From positions 1 to 40,193 of the forward strand of contig JABWBR010000046.1 of assembly GCA_013360405.1 (NCBI GenBank): a stretch of DNA of 40,193 nucleotides, written 5' to 3'. The translations under genes and the position numbers were made by a program. The notes under the pieces were generated by a model. It did not search any database. It saw only the letters and a list, made by a program, of their open reading frames with translations, and was not told the DNA's origin. Origin of the DNA: Saprospiraceae bacterium (GTDB lineage Bacteria > Bacteroidota > Bacteroidia > Chitinophagales > Saprospiraceae). Of the stretch, positions 28,921 to 37,561 are shown piece by piece; position 1 is the first letter of the stretch; each line of letters starts with the position of its first letter.

Positions 28921-30204
28921 TTAATTATCGGCATGAGCCGGTTCGTATAAATTGAGTTTTTCGTCACCTGCTTGATAATCGAGGTATTCAAATACGAGGT
29001 TACACATTTCATTGAAGGTACCCCAGCCATAGGTGACTTCCTTTGGAGGGAAGTGAGGGTTTCGGGGGTTATCGGCGGTATTGTCATACACGGCTTCGGC
29101 GTAAACCACCGAACCTTTGGGTAGTTTGATCAGCTTTTTGAACGCATAGGTCATTTGCCAGTTGAATTTCCAATCGGGAATATGTATCAGCGGAATGATT
29201 TTACCCGCAGGCGTAATGGCATAGGCTTTGAAGCTTTTGCCCAGCAGGTGCATGTGGGGCAATACATTGATCAATGAAATATCGGCAGGCGCCATCGGCG
29301 ATCGCATATAAAATTTCACTACCTGGCCGGCGGGTATGACAAAAGGCGGGTTGGTAATCCAGTTTTCGTCGAGTATTAAATCATGAATAGGTCTTTTGGG
29401 CGGAGTTGTGTCCAAATACAGCCTTATCTCCGATTGATCGTAAGCGGGTTGGGGAGTAGGCGAATAATGCATATTGAGGATGATATCTGAATTTTTGGGT
29501 AGCACTTTGGCAATACCCTCCGGGTAGCGCACGGGAAAATTGCCGGGCACCCAGCCCTGCCAGAAGGCATGCGCCAATTGTACGCTGCGGCGGGTAAACT
29601 CAGTAGCGGTATCGCCGGCCATTGAGCCGTCGTCGGCACGTAGCATTTGCGTGGTATCGAGCATCAGCCGGGCATGATGGGCGAGTTGGGCGTTGCCGGG
29701 GCGGAAGTCGATGCCTTTTATATACAAATCTTCTTTGCTGTTAGAAGGTATGACGAAAATGCGAAACTGCTCGGTATTGTCGCCGGGGATGAGGAAGGGG
29801 CGTTGCATAGGCAGCACTAAATCGGGTTTGGGCCAGGTATACGATGCCGTTTTCGCCTCAGCAGTTTTTGTCGCTTTGCCTTTGCGTCTGCCCTGTGCCA
29901 CCCAGGTGGCGATAGATTTCAGTTCTATACTGCTTAAGCCGCGCTGATTGTGGTAAGTTTGGAAGGTCGTATCGGCAAACCAGGGCGGCATGTAGCGGGT
30001 TTCCACCGCGATTTGAATAAAATCGGCTCTTTTTTCTACGTCTTCAAACGAGGTCAGCTCAAACGGCGCCGCCCCACCCGCCGAATGGCATTCCACGCAA
30101 TGCCGGTCGAGGATGGGTTTGATATCGCTATAATAGGTAAGTTGTTGGGCACAAAGCGGTATTGTCGTCAAAACGAGCAAGCAACTACACCATATAGTTT
30201 TCAT
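28921..30204 (-). CDS. Cytochrome c plus PHM-like copper monooxygenase-fold protein
   Basis: A 427-residue exported protein (signal MKTIWCSCLLVLTTIPLCAQ). The N-terminal cytochrome c domain has the heme motif CVECH (36-40) and a likely axial methionine in YMPPW (M72). The C-terminal two-domain region resembles copper type II ascorbate-dependent monooxygenases (PHM/DBM). It has a His pair H176-H177 (LAHHARLM), H246 (LNMHYSP), an HxH pair H317/H319 (LPHMHLLGK) and M400 (NEMCNLVF), matching the copper ligands of that fold. Heme could feed electrons to copper in the periplasm. The substrate is unknown. ATG 30204 gives a clean signal peptide. It follows a redoxin gene by 27 bp. Confidence 0.85.
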   Translation of the reverse strand: MKTIWCSCLLVLTTIPLCAQQLTYYSDIKPILDRHCVECHSAGGAAPFELTSFEDVEKRADFIQIAVETRYMPPWFADTTFQTYHNQRGLSSIELKSIATWVAQGRRKGKATKTAEAKTASYTWPKPDLVLPMQRPFLIPGDNTEQFRIFVIPSNSKEDLYIKGIDFRPGNAQLAHHARLMLDTTQMLRADDGSMAGDTATEFTRRSVQLAHAFWQGWVPGNFPVRYPEGIAKVLPKNSDIILNMHYSPTPQPAYDQSEIRLYLDTTPPKRPIHDLILDENWITNPPFVIPAGQVVKFYMRSPMAPADISLINVLPHMHLLGKSFKAYAITPAGKIIPLIHIPDWKFNWQMTYAFKKLIKLPKGSVVYAEAVYDNTADNPRNPHFPPKEVTYGWGTFNEMCNLVFEYLDYQAGDEKLNLYEPAHADN

Positions 30205-30231
30205 ACTGCACAATTTCATTCCCAATATACG

Positions 30232-30792
30232 CTATTGTTGAATTATACAACCAATGGGCCGCGTCACTTTCACCGGCGCAGTTTTCCCCTCGGCCAAGGC
30301 TTTGACGGCATCTTCGAGATAAAACTCGGTAATGTGAGGTCGGTAATTGCCCAAGCCGAAAAACCAATTGTCGATAGCCCCTCGATATTGCAGCCCTCCC
30401 TGGCGGTCAAATAAAAAAACTTCCGGTGTGGTAGTAGCTTTAAGCGCGCGAACAAGCCGGTGCCGGGGGTCTCGCAGCAAAGGCAATTTCAACTCGTATT
30501 GCCTGGCAAAAGTTGTAATGGCCTCATCGTCGTTCCACTTTGTAAAAACACCCACAAAAGCTGTTTTTGGATAACGCGCCTCCAATTCCCGCAAGGTAAG
30601 CGTATATTTTTGACAAATGGGGCATTCGGCATCCAGCATGATGACGACCAGGCCGGAATCTCTCATTTGTAGATCGAGCTGAGTCAGCCCACCTTCAATT
30701 GCATGAAGTTGGAGTTGCATAGCCTTCTTTGTGGAGACGGAGACTGCGGTACAGGAAGCGAGAAACAGGAAGAGGTACAAGGGGATTCGCAT
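30232..30792 (-). CDS. Redoxin-domain lipoprotein
   Basis: A 186-residue lipoprotein (lipobox FLASC, cysteine 14) with a thioredoxin-fold peroxiredoxin/AhpC-TSA-like domain. The active motif is CPIC (57-60, in DAECPICQKY), and TTTPEVFLFDRQGGLQYRGAIDN carries the cis-proline region. The C-terminus RPIGCIIQQ has the extra cysteine typical of this subfamily. It probably handles thiols or peroxide in the periplasm, or assembles the heme/copper protein encoded directly downstream; genes of this pair are often adjacent or fused in other bacteria. First gene of a three-gene minus-strand operon. Confidence 0.85.
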   Translation of the reverse strand: MRIPLYLFLFLASCTAVSVSTKKAMQLQLHAIEGGLTQLDLQMRDSGLVVIMLDAECPICQKYTLTLRELEARYPKTAFVGVFTKWNDDEAITTFARQYELKLPLLRDPRHRLVRALKATTTPEVFLFDRQGGLQYRGAIDNWFFGLGNYRPHITEFYLEDAVKALAEGKTAPVKVTRPIGCIIQQ

Positions 30793-30795
30793 AGA

Positions 30796-30900
30796 TTAAT
30801 GTTGGATGTTGGATGTTGGATGTTGGATGTTGGATGTTTGATGTTTAATTATTGATTTTTCATTACAATTCAACATCCAACATTCAGCATTCAACATTAA
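30796..30900. repeat. Word-repeat inverted repeat (ggatgtt words)
   Basis: The left arm is ttaatgtt followed by about five ggatgtt words (30796-30848). The right arm 30867-30900 (caacatccaacattcagcat, then tcaacattaa) is its imperfect complement. The word is nearly the same as at 9775-9853. It lies between the redoxin start and the 3' end of gene 30969-31991. Confidence 0.88.
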
Positions 30901-30968
30901 AAACAACGGAGCACCCCCATACAAGGAATGCTCCGTCGATATCAAAGATTGTCGTAAGACAAAAAAAA

Positions 30969-31991
30969 TCACTTCAGATCAGGCCAATCTTTGCCATCGC
31001 GGCGGGTAAGTACGGCCGTACCGCTGTCGCCGTAGGTATTCACCCAATCGATGGTAATGCTGGCGCCGTTGCGGTCGCGGAACGTATAGGTATACGAGTC
31101 GCCGTATTGGTCGCCGCCTGTAAGCGAAATATCGTTGCAAGCGTCGATAATGCGAATCGTACCCACTGCCGGGTCATCGCCCCAAACAAAGCCGAATTGG
31201 CCGAAGGAGGCATCCGTAGTGGTATACTTGCCGGCAGATTCTGCTGCCCAGGTTACTTCGCCTGTCACTTCGCCGGCTACGGGGCCGCCGCCGCCTTGCA
31301 CGAAGTTGTTAGCCACATAGTCAAACGTACCTGCAAGGTCGGAAACACAGATCACCGTCCAGTCGTAGAAGCAGTTGAAGCCTCCGTTGTTGGGCGTAGA
31401 GCCGTGATAGGTTTCGAATTCGCCGCAGATAGAGTCCGACCAGGAGTCGAAGTAGCGACCGTCGGCAGTTGTCAATGCCCAGTTTACCTGGAACTTGTCA
31501 ACCGAGTAGAAAGGATCTGCAAGCGTACGAGGCGACTTGGAAAAAACAGAAACCGAACCGGCGCCATCGCCGTAGTCGAAAGTAGCATCCTTAAACAGGT
31601 TGTATACATCGGCCTGCGAGATGGAGAAGTTGAGGTTAGTGCGGTTGGCTGGAACTGCGCCGCCTTCGTATAGTTTGAACAGCTTGGTACCATGATTGGC
31701 AATACGGGGGTTGCCTTCCTGGTCTTCGTAGCCTTCGGAATAAGCGATATAGATTTCGATGCGGGTAACCGTGTTTTTGTTATCGATAGATACCCATTGA
31801 AAATCCATATTGATCAACTTGGAAGGGTCGCCGAGCTGGAAATTGCCGGCAGAGTTGGCCGTAAGTTTGCCATAGCCGTGCACTGCCGTTTCGTAATCGG
31901 GAACGGGATTGGTATCCTCGTCCTTGCAGGAAGAAAACGGCAGTAGCAAAGCTGCTGCAAGTGCAAGATAAAATATTTTGAGTTTTTTCAT
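30969..31991 (-). CDS. Outer-membrane-associated lipoprotein of the Sus-like operon
   Basis: A 340-residue lipoprotein (LLLPFSSCKDED, cysteine about 22). The mature part is beta-rich, acidic and Asp/Gly/Thr-rich, with conserved-looking CGEFETYHGSTPNNGGFNCFYDW and two further cysteines (VICVSD, DACNDI). Position after SusC and SusD suggests a surface ligand-binding or accessory lipoprotein of the same transporter (a SusE/F-like role), but sequence similarity to those families is not evident. It is the last gene of the operon, 35 bp after the SusD-like gene. Confidence 0.75.
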   Translation of the reverse strand: MKKLKIFYLALAAALLLPFSSCKDEDTNPVPDYETAVHGYGKLTANSAGNFQLGDPSKLINMDFQWVSIDNKNTVTRIEIYIAYSEGYEDQEGNPRIANHGTKLFKLYEGGAVPANRTNLNFSISQADVYNLFKDATFDYGDGAGSVSVFSKSPRTLADPFYSVDKFQVNWALTTADGRYFDSWSDSICGEFETYHGSTPNNGGFNCFYDWTVICVSDLAGTFDYVANNFVQGGGGPVAGEVTGEVTWAAESAGKYTTTDASFGQFGFVWGDDPAVGTIRIIDACNDISLTGGDQYGDSYTYTFRDRNGASITIDWVNTYGDSGTAVLTRRDGKDWPDLK

Positions 31992-32026
31992 AATCGTTCA
32001 ACTTTTGATGATAAAACCGGCTTGAC

Positions 32027-33718
32027 TTATTTATCCCAGAAAACAGGATCCTGGTCGTACACCACGCTCGAATAAGCCGAAGCGTTGGGGTTGAGCGTCA
32101 GTTCTATTTGCGGATAAGGCAGTCGCAAGGGGAAGTCACGCACCGGCGTAATCGGTTGCTGAATCGTATTGGGATACCCTGTGCGGCGCATGGCGTTAAA
32201 AATCTCGTAGCCGTTGCCCCAGCTTGAGAACCACAACTGCTTCATTACTACGTTTAGTTTGGCATCGTTGGTAGCGGCGTTGTCATAGCGACCGAGCCAG
32301 GTAGCCACATAAGCGTCGACATCTGCTGCTGCAGGCGTAACGCTGTTGGCGTCGGCTGCTTTTCCGAAGTTGACCACTTTTGTAATATGACTGCGGATAG
32401 CCGACTCAAACAAAGTGCGCCCGTCGCCGGCAGAACCGAGTGCCAGTACGGCTTCGATCTGGTAATACAGCGTGTTGACGTGCGTAATGATCGGGAAGAT
32501 GCCGCCGCCGGGAGCTGTGTTCGTGCCAGGCAGGGCGGGGTTGGCTACGTCATAAAAGCCGCCGCAAGGATAAACGCCGGGCATGAGGCGAAGGTCGCCA
32601 TCGAGGGGTACGCCTGCGGGGTCTGAACGGTCGCGGCCAAAACAACCGGCGAGGAAGTCGATTTGATCCTGTGTAATATCGGTAGTACCATAGATACGCT
32701 CGCGCACGTTGTCGTTGAGTACGAGGTAGCCGTACTGGCAACCTACGGTCATCGAGCAAGGCGTAGTATTGCGCTCGCTGGGGTTACTCTGGTCGAGCAC
32801 CTGCTTGGTTTGGCGGCGGAAATAGAAGGGGAAGCGGGGGTCGCCGTCTTCCAGCATTTCCACCATTTGCTGGTGCAGGATATAGGTAAACCCGTTGGCA
32901 TTGGCTGTATAGGAGGCTTGGTACCAGGGGTGGCGATTGTCGGGCGCTACCAATTTACTAAACGTGAACTGGAAGTCATCGCCGGCAGCCGTGATCAGGT
33001 TGCCCGGTTCTGCGAGCAATTTGTTGATTTCCGTAGCGGCGTTGGGAATAGCCAGACGAGCCTGCACATACAAGCGCAGTTTGAGGGTATTGGCCAGCTT
33101 TTTCCACCTGGTGATATTGCCGCTGTATATAGCATCCCCCTTGATAGAAACGGGGCTACTCAGCGCGAAGTTGGCGATAGCCTGATCCAGCAAGCCGATA
33201 CACGAATTGTAAACGTCGGCATCGGTATCAAAATTAGGATTTTTGATAGTCGCATCCGCGTCGCCCTGAAGGGCTTCGCTGTAGGGAATATCGCCAAACA
33301 AGTCAACCAGGGTACTTGCCACATAAGCCTTGAGCGTTTGGGCTATAGCCAGGTAGTGCGGGTTGTCGGGATTGCCGTCGCCATTGTTATCTACGTCGGC
33401 TACGTCAATGATGCCCTCGAGATCCTTCAACGGGCCGGCATACAGGTTATTCCAAATGCCGTTGAAAGAAGAGTTGCTCATATTGAAATTGTCGAAAGAA
33501 GCAAGTATGCCTGCGAAGCCCAGTTGAGCATCGTTGGTACCGCCTGCGAGGTTGGCTGCGATGCTGTATTCGGCCGATGTGAGCAACAATTCGGGAGAAG
33601 CTTGCGAGGGGTTATTGGGATCTTCGTTGATATCGAGATCGAAATAATCGCAACTACTGATCACCCAAATCATGGCGAAGGCCGCGAACCATTTATATAG
33701 GAATTTTCCTTTCATCAT
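32027..33718 (-). CDS. SusD/RagB-family ligand-binding lipoprotein
   Basis: A 563-residue lipoprotein (AMIWVISSCDYFDLDINEDPNNP, cysteine about 22). The helical SusD fold is visible through the N-terminal NPNNPSQASPELLLTSAEY motif, a TPR-like helix pair (LAIAQTLKAYVASTLVDLFGDIPYSEAL) and the C-terminal MRRTGYPNTIQ..RLPYPQIELTLNPN..Y. It resembles the SusD-like_2 subgroup. It caps the SusC barrel and binds substrate outside the cell. ATG 33718 or 33715 both suit the signal peptide. It lies 51 bp after susC. Confidence 0.93.
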   Translation of the reverse strand: MMKGKFLYKWFAAFAMIWVISSCDYFDLDINEDPNNPSQASPELLLTSAEYSIAANLAGGTNDAQLGFAGILASFDNFNMSNSSFNGIWNNLYAGPLKDLEGIIDVADVDNNGDGNPDNPHYLAIAQTLKAYVASTLVDLFGDIPYSEALQGDADATIKNPNFDTDADVYNSCIGLLDQAIANFALSSPVSIKGDAIYSGNITRWKKLANTLKLRLYVQARLAIPNAATEINKLLAEPGNLITAAGDDFQFTFSKLVAPDNRHPWYQASYTANANGFTYILHQQMVEMLEDGDPRFPFYFRRQTKQVLDQSNPSERNTTPCSMTVGCQYGYLVLNDNVRERIYGTTDITQDQIDFLAGCFGRDRSDPAGVPLDGDLRLMPGVYPCGGFYDVANPALPGTNTAPGGGIFPIITHVNTLYYQIEAVLALGSAGDGRTLFESAIRSHITKVVNFGKAADANSVTPAAADVDAYVATWLGRYDNAATNDAKLNVVMKQLWFSSWGNGYEIFNAMRRTGYPNTIQQPITPVRDFPLRLPYPQIELTLNPNASAYSSVVYDQDPVFWDK

Positions 33719-33769
33719 GTTAATAAAAAAGTTAGTGAAACAAAAATTCACCGCTTGTCGGTTTTGCGT

Positions 33770-36700
33770 TTAGAACGTAACCGACAAGTTCACACCATAA
33801 CGACGCGTAGTGGGCGCACTGCCGTATTCGAAGCCTTGCACGTTGCTGTCGGCGGTTTCCGCCAATACTTCCGGGTCGAAGTTGAGGCCTTCGAGGAAGT
33901 TGGGGGCTTTAAACCACAAGTTACGGCCGGAAACAGAAAGGCGCAGCGAGCCGAACGGCGTTTTGTCCAAAATTTTCTTGGGCAGGTCGTAGCCGAGCGA
34001 TACTTCGCGCAAGCGGATAGTAGTGCCGTCAAAAACGATGGTTTCATCGGCGCCGTAGGGGCCGAAGCCGTTCGAGAAGTAGAAGTCGAAAGCGGTGATT
34101 GCCGTCGTGTTGCGGATAAAGTTGCCGTTTTCGTCAGTTACCGGCTCAAACGTACGCGGGTCGCCGTAGACGCCGGGGATTACGCGCAATTCTTCGCGGT
34201 TTTCCGTAATTTTGAGGTGACCGCGAGCCATGAGGGCGCCGGCGCTGATCGAGAAGATATCGCCGCCCTGGCGCCAGTCGATGAGGGCGCGCAGCGTGAT
34301 ATTTTTAAACGTAAAGGTATTGACAAACCCCATGAGGAAATCAGGGTTAGGGTTGCCGATGATTTGAGATTCGGGCAGGTAGATGGTAGTTCCCAGATTT
34401 TTGTCGATGAGCAGTTCGCCTTCGCCGATGTAGTTGCCGTCAGCATCGAATGAATTGGTACGGGCGTTGGCCACACCGAAGATTTGACCGTAAGGGAATC
34501 CGTTGCGGTGGATAGTGCCAAGGCCGGAATAAACGCCTCCGACAAATAATTCGCCGCCTTCGCCGGCGTCTATTACCTCGGTACGAATACGGGTATAGTT
34601 GATAAACGTATTCCAGGTAAAGCCGCCGGCGGTTTTCACCGGTGTCAGGTCGAGGCCGATCTCGAAACCTTTGTTTTCGATTTCGCCGGCATTGATGATG
34701 GCGGAGCGGAAGCCGCTGGTAGCGGGCACGGCAGTTTCAGTGATCTGGTCGGTTGAGCTACGCTTGAAATACGTCAGATCGAGGCCGATGCGATTGTTGA
34801 GGAAGCGCAGGTCGGCGCCGAATTCTATTTCGGTGGTCAACTCGTTGCGCAGGTCGGCATTGCCGAGGCGGTTGCCGAGGGAGGCCTGGTTGAGTACCGA
34901 ACCGCCTGCAGTAGTAAAGGGCGTATTGAGGAAGTACACCGTAGAAGTTTGATACGGGCGGGCTTCGTTACCTACCTGCGTATAAGCGGCGCGCACCTTG
35001 CCCGAGCTGAGGATCTTGCCGCTCAGGTCGAAAGCGTCGGTGAATACAAAAGAGACGTTACCGCCGCCGTAGAAGTAGCTTTGCGAGCTTTTCGGCAGGG
35101 TTGACGACCAGTCGTTGCGGCCTACCAAACCTACGTACAGGTAATCTTTAAACCCTAATTGAACGTCAGCGTAGAGCGCATACAGCCGCTGTTTGCGGCG
35201 GAAGTCATTGCCTACGATTTGCGTAGAGGTGCCATCAAGCGTATAAAGGCCGGTAGAGATTACGTTATCGCCTGTTACAAACCGACGGTTGAAGTCGCGT
35301 TGGTTGTGGTTGAGACCCACCAAAGCGCGGATATCTATGTCTTCCGTAATATCCGTAGTAACAGTAGCGATATAGTTGAAGTCAACTTCCGTATTGGTAA
35401 GGTCATCAGTCCAAACAGCGCCGTTGGGGTCGGCTACGCCGCCCGGGCGAACATTATTGCGACGAGCTTCGCTATAAGTATTGACACCGCCCTTGGCTGT
35501 AAGATTCAGCCAGGGAGTTACGTCGTAGCTCAGGGTAATATTACCGAACACGCGGTTGAGCGCGCTGGAATAACGGTTGTATTTAGACAGCCAGCGCGGG
35601 TCGTCGAGGGCACGGTAGAACACATTAGAACCGTCAACCGGATTTTCGAAAGGATAGTCGATCAGGTTGTAATTACGGGGCAGATAGAACAAACGCGCGA
35701 AGATAGAGCCTTCGGCAGCGCCGCCGTACCAGCCGCTTTCAAAGATAGAACCGTTGATTGGCGGGTTGGACTGAGCGGTATTAACGTAGTTTACATTGCC
35801 CGACACGACGAAGCCGTTGGACAAACGGCTGGTGCCGCCAAAGCTGAGGGTAGTACGTGAAGACTCGGCATTGGGCACAATACCTTTGTTGTCCATGCGG
35901 GAAACCGTAGCGCTGATGCTTGAGTTGTCGCCGCCGGCATTGATGGACAAAGAGTTTTCCCAGAGGCGGCCGTCGCCAAAGAAATTTTCAACGTTGTCAT
36001 GGTAGGTATAAGGTACCGGAACAGGACGCTTTGCACCCGGCACATTGGGATCATCCTCGAAGAATTCGGGGAATACGCTGGAATAGCGGGGTGCTGCATA
36101 ACCCGTTGATACGAGCGGGTGGGGCACGGTGCCGTCGGGATAAGCATAGGTTTGCCCGCCGGCAGAATAATAAGAAATCGTGCTTGAGTAGTCGGTGCCG
36201 TAGGTAGAGTTGATACGATCAACCTCCGAGGCAAAGGGAGCGCCCCAGTTGCCGATAAAGCCGCCGTTGTAAACCTGGTTGGCGCCCTGACCGTACACGT
36301 TCTGATAATCGGGTATTCCCGAAATCTGCTCTAACTGGAAAGAAGAGTTGAACGTCACTTCAAGGCCTTTGCGTTTTTTAGCGCCGGTTTTGGTAGTGAT
36401 CACCACTACGCCGTTGGTAGCGCGCGAGCCATAGAGGGCGGCGGCAGCTGCGCCTTTCAGGATCGTCATCGACTCGATGTTGTTTGGGTCGATGTCGAAA
36501 GCACGGTTGGAGAACTGCGTACCGCCGGTAGCGCCGGTGGAGGCGTTTACCGAGTTGTCGAAGGGAATACCATCAACAACGAACAGTGGTTGGGTATTGC
36601 CGGTCAATGAGGAATTGCCGCGGATGTTGATCTTGGTAGACTGGCCGGGCATACCGCCGCCGCCTTGTACCAATACGCCAGGCGTTTTACCTGCAATGGC

Positions 36701-37114
36701 CCGCACGGGGTCGGGTTCGGAGCGCTGGGCGAGGTCATCACTGCCCAAGTCGCTCACCGCGTATCCCAACGCTTTCTTTTCGCGCGAGATACCGATAGCG
36801 GTAACGACGACTTCGGAGAGCTGCTCGGCGGATTCTTCAAGCGCAATGTCTACCGCGTTGGAAGGGCCTAAAGCAACTTCCTTCGTAGTAAAGCCTGTGT
36901 AGCTCACAACGAGCATACCTTCCGCAGGAGCTTGAAGCGAGTACTTACCGTCGACATCCGTCACGGTACCGCTGGTAGTTCCTTTAACCAGGATACTGGC
37001 GCCGATCAGGGGCTCGCCCTTCTCATCCGTCACCGTACCTGAGATGGTCCGTTGGGCCATGGCAAAGCCCATGACGCCAAGAACTAGCATCAGAACTAGT
37101 GAGAGTTTTTTCAT
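33770..37114 (-). CDS. SusC/RagA-family TonB-dependent receptor
   Basis: A 1114-residue outer-membrane importer. Signal peptide MKKLSLVLMLVLGVMGFAMAQ; N-terminal carboxypeptidase-D-like domain at about 22-105 (ISGTVTDEKGEPLIGASILVKGT); plug with the SusC signature (VRAIAGKTPGVLVQ; INIRGNSSLTGNTQPLFVVDG; ILKGAAAAALYGSRATNGVVVITT); then a large beta barrel ending in RRYGVNLSVTF with a terminal aromatic. ATG 37114 is favoured over an upstream TTG. With the SusD-like gene it forms a pedal-bin transporter. No glycoside hydrolase or protease is nearby, so the substrate (glycan or peptide) is open. Confidence 0.96.
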   Translation of the reverse strand: MKKLSLVLMLVLGVMGFAMAQRTISGTVTDEKGEPLIGASILVKGTTSGTVTDVDGKYSLQAPAEGMLVVSYTGFTTKEVALGPSNAVDIALEESAEQLSEVVVTAIGISREKKALGYAVSDLGSDDLAQRSEPDPVRAIAGKTPGVLVQGGGGMPGQSTKINIRGNSSLTGNTQPLFVVDGIPFDNSVNASTGATGGTQFSNRAFDIDPNNIESMTILKGAAAAALYGSRATNGVVVITTKTGAKKRKGLEVTFNSSFQLEQISGIPDYQNVYGQGANQVYNGGFIGNWGAPFASEVDRINSTYGTDYSSTISYYSAGGQTYAYPDGTVPHPLVSTGYAAPRYSSVFPEFFEDDPNVPGAKRPVPVPYTYHDNVENFFGDGRLWENSLSINAGGDNSSISATVSRMDNKGIVPNAESSRTTLSFGGTSRLSNGFVVSGNVNYVNTAQSNPPINGSIFESGWYGGAAEGSIFARLFYLPRNYNLIDYPFENPVDGSNVFYRALDDPRWLSKYNRYSSALNRVFGNITLSYDVTPWLNLTAKGGVNTYSEARRNNVRPGGVADPNGAVWTDDLTNTEVDFNYIATVTTDITEDIDIRALVGLNHNQRDFNRRFVTGDNVISTGLYTLDGTSTQIVGNDFRRKQRLYALYADVQLGFKDYLYVGLVGRNDWSSTLPKSSQSYFYGGGNVSFVFTDAFDLSGKILSSGKVRAAYTQVGNEARPYQTSTVYFLNTPFTTAGGSVLNQASLGNRLGNADLRNELTTEIEFGADLRFLNNRIGLDLTYFKRSSTDQITETAVPATSGFRSAIINAGEIENKGFEIGLDLTPVKTAGGFTWNTFINYTRIRTEVIDAGEGGELFVGGVYSGLGTIHRNGFPYGQIFGVANARTNSFDADGNYIGEGELLIDKNLGTTIYLPESQIIGNPNPDFLMGFVNTFTFKNITLRALIDWRQGGDIFSISAGALMARGHLKITENREELRVIPGVYGDPRTFEPVTDENGNFIRNTTAITAFDFYFSNGFGPYGADETIVFDGTTIRLREVSLGYDLPKKILDKTPFGSLRLSVSGRNLWFKAPNFLEGLNFDPEVLAETADSNVQGFEYGSAPTTRRYGVNLSVTF

Positions 37115-37154
37115 ACTAATCCAATTTTGTTTTAAAATCAAGTTCAAAGGCAAA

Positions 37155-37162
37155 CAAAGATA
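37155..37162 (-). promoter_or_regulatory. -7 element for the susCD operon
   Basis: On the minus strand, TATCTTTG matches TAnnTTTG and ends 40 bases upstream of the susC ATG. A TTTC lies 20 bases further upstream where TTTG is expected (three of four). Confidence 0.5.
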
Positions 37163-37410
37163 TGTTTTTCATTATGAAAAGTGAAATCAAAAATTTACTT
37201 TCCAAGAATGAACAATCATATTTTAAATCAGGGATACACTGCAAAGCGTTCAATACTAATTTTTTCTGTTTTTGGGCTCCGGTTTGCCACCGGATGAGTA
37301 TTTGGCGTTAGCCGAAAGGAGTAATATGTTTGCTTGATGCGGGGTGAATTCCCGGACACAAGTTAAGAAAAAGTGAATAATTGCAAAATACAATGAAAAA
37401 AAAAGGTGTT

Positions 37411-37561
37411 GTCGGTTATCCGTTGTCGGTTGTCCGTTCTCTGTTATCCGTTCTCGGTTGTCTGTTATCCGTTCATTAACTTTGCCAGTAGAGACAAATC
37501 ATGATTTGTCTCTACCTAACCAAACAGAGAACCGAGAACAGAGAACAGAGAACAGAGAACA
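37411..37561. repeat. Word-repeat inverted repeat (gttctcggtt/ccgttctc words)
   Basis: The left arm has about seven 9-11-bp words such as ttgtcggttatccg and ttctcggttgtctg. The right arm (37524-37560) has cagagaaccgagaa/cagagaa words. gttctcggttgtctgtt in the left arm matches the reverse complement of the right arm with one mismatch. The right arm abuts the TGA of the thioredoxin-SPOR gene (37562-37564). The rest of the 447-bp gap 37115-37561 holds the susC promoter and a small tccggt/accgga hairpin at 37278-37294; I see no gene. Confidence 0.88.
37488..37515. repeat. 28-bp perfect palindrome (GTAGAGACAAATCA half-site)
   Basis: gtagagacaaatca is followed at once by its exact reverse complement. 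It lies at the centre of the word-repeat inverted repeat 37411-37561. The GTAGAG/CTCTAC ends recur at 28132-28161. Confidence 0.9.

Noticed and set aside
32663-33700. Plus-strand open frame opposite the SusD gene
   Set aside because: Antisense shadow; composition follows the complementary codons of the SusD-like gene.
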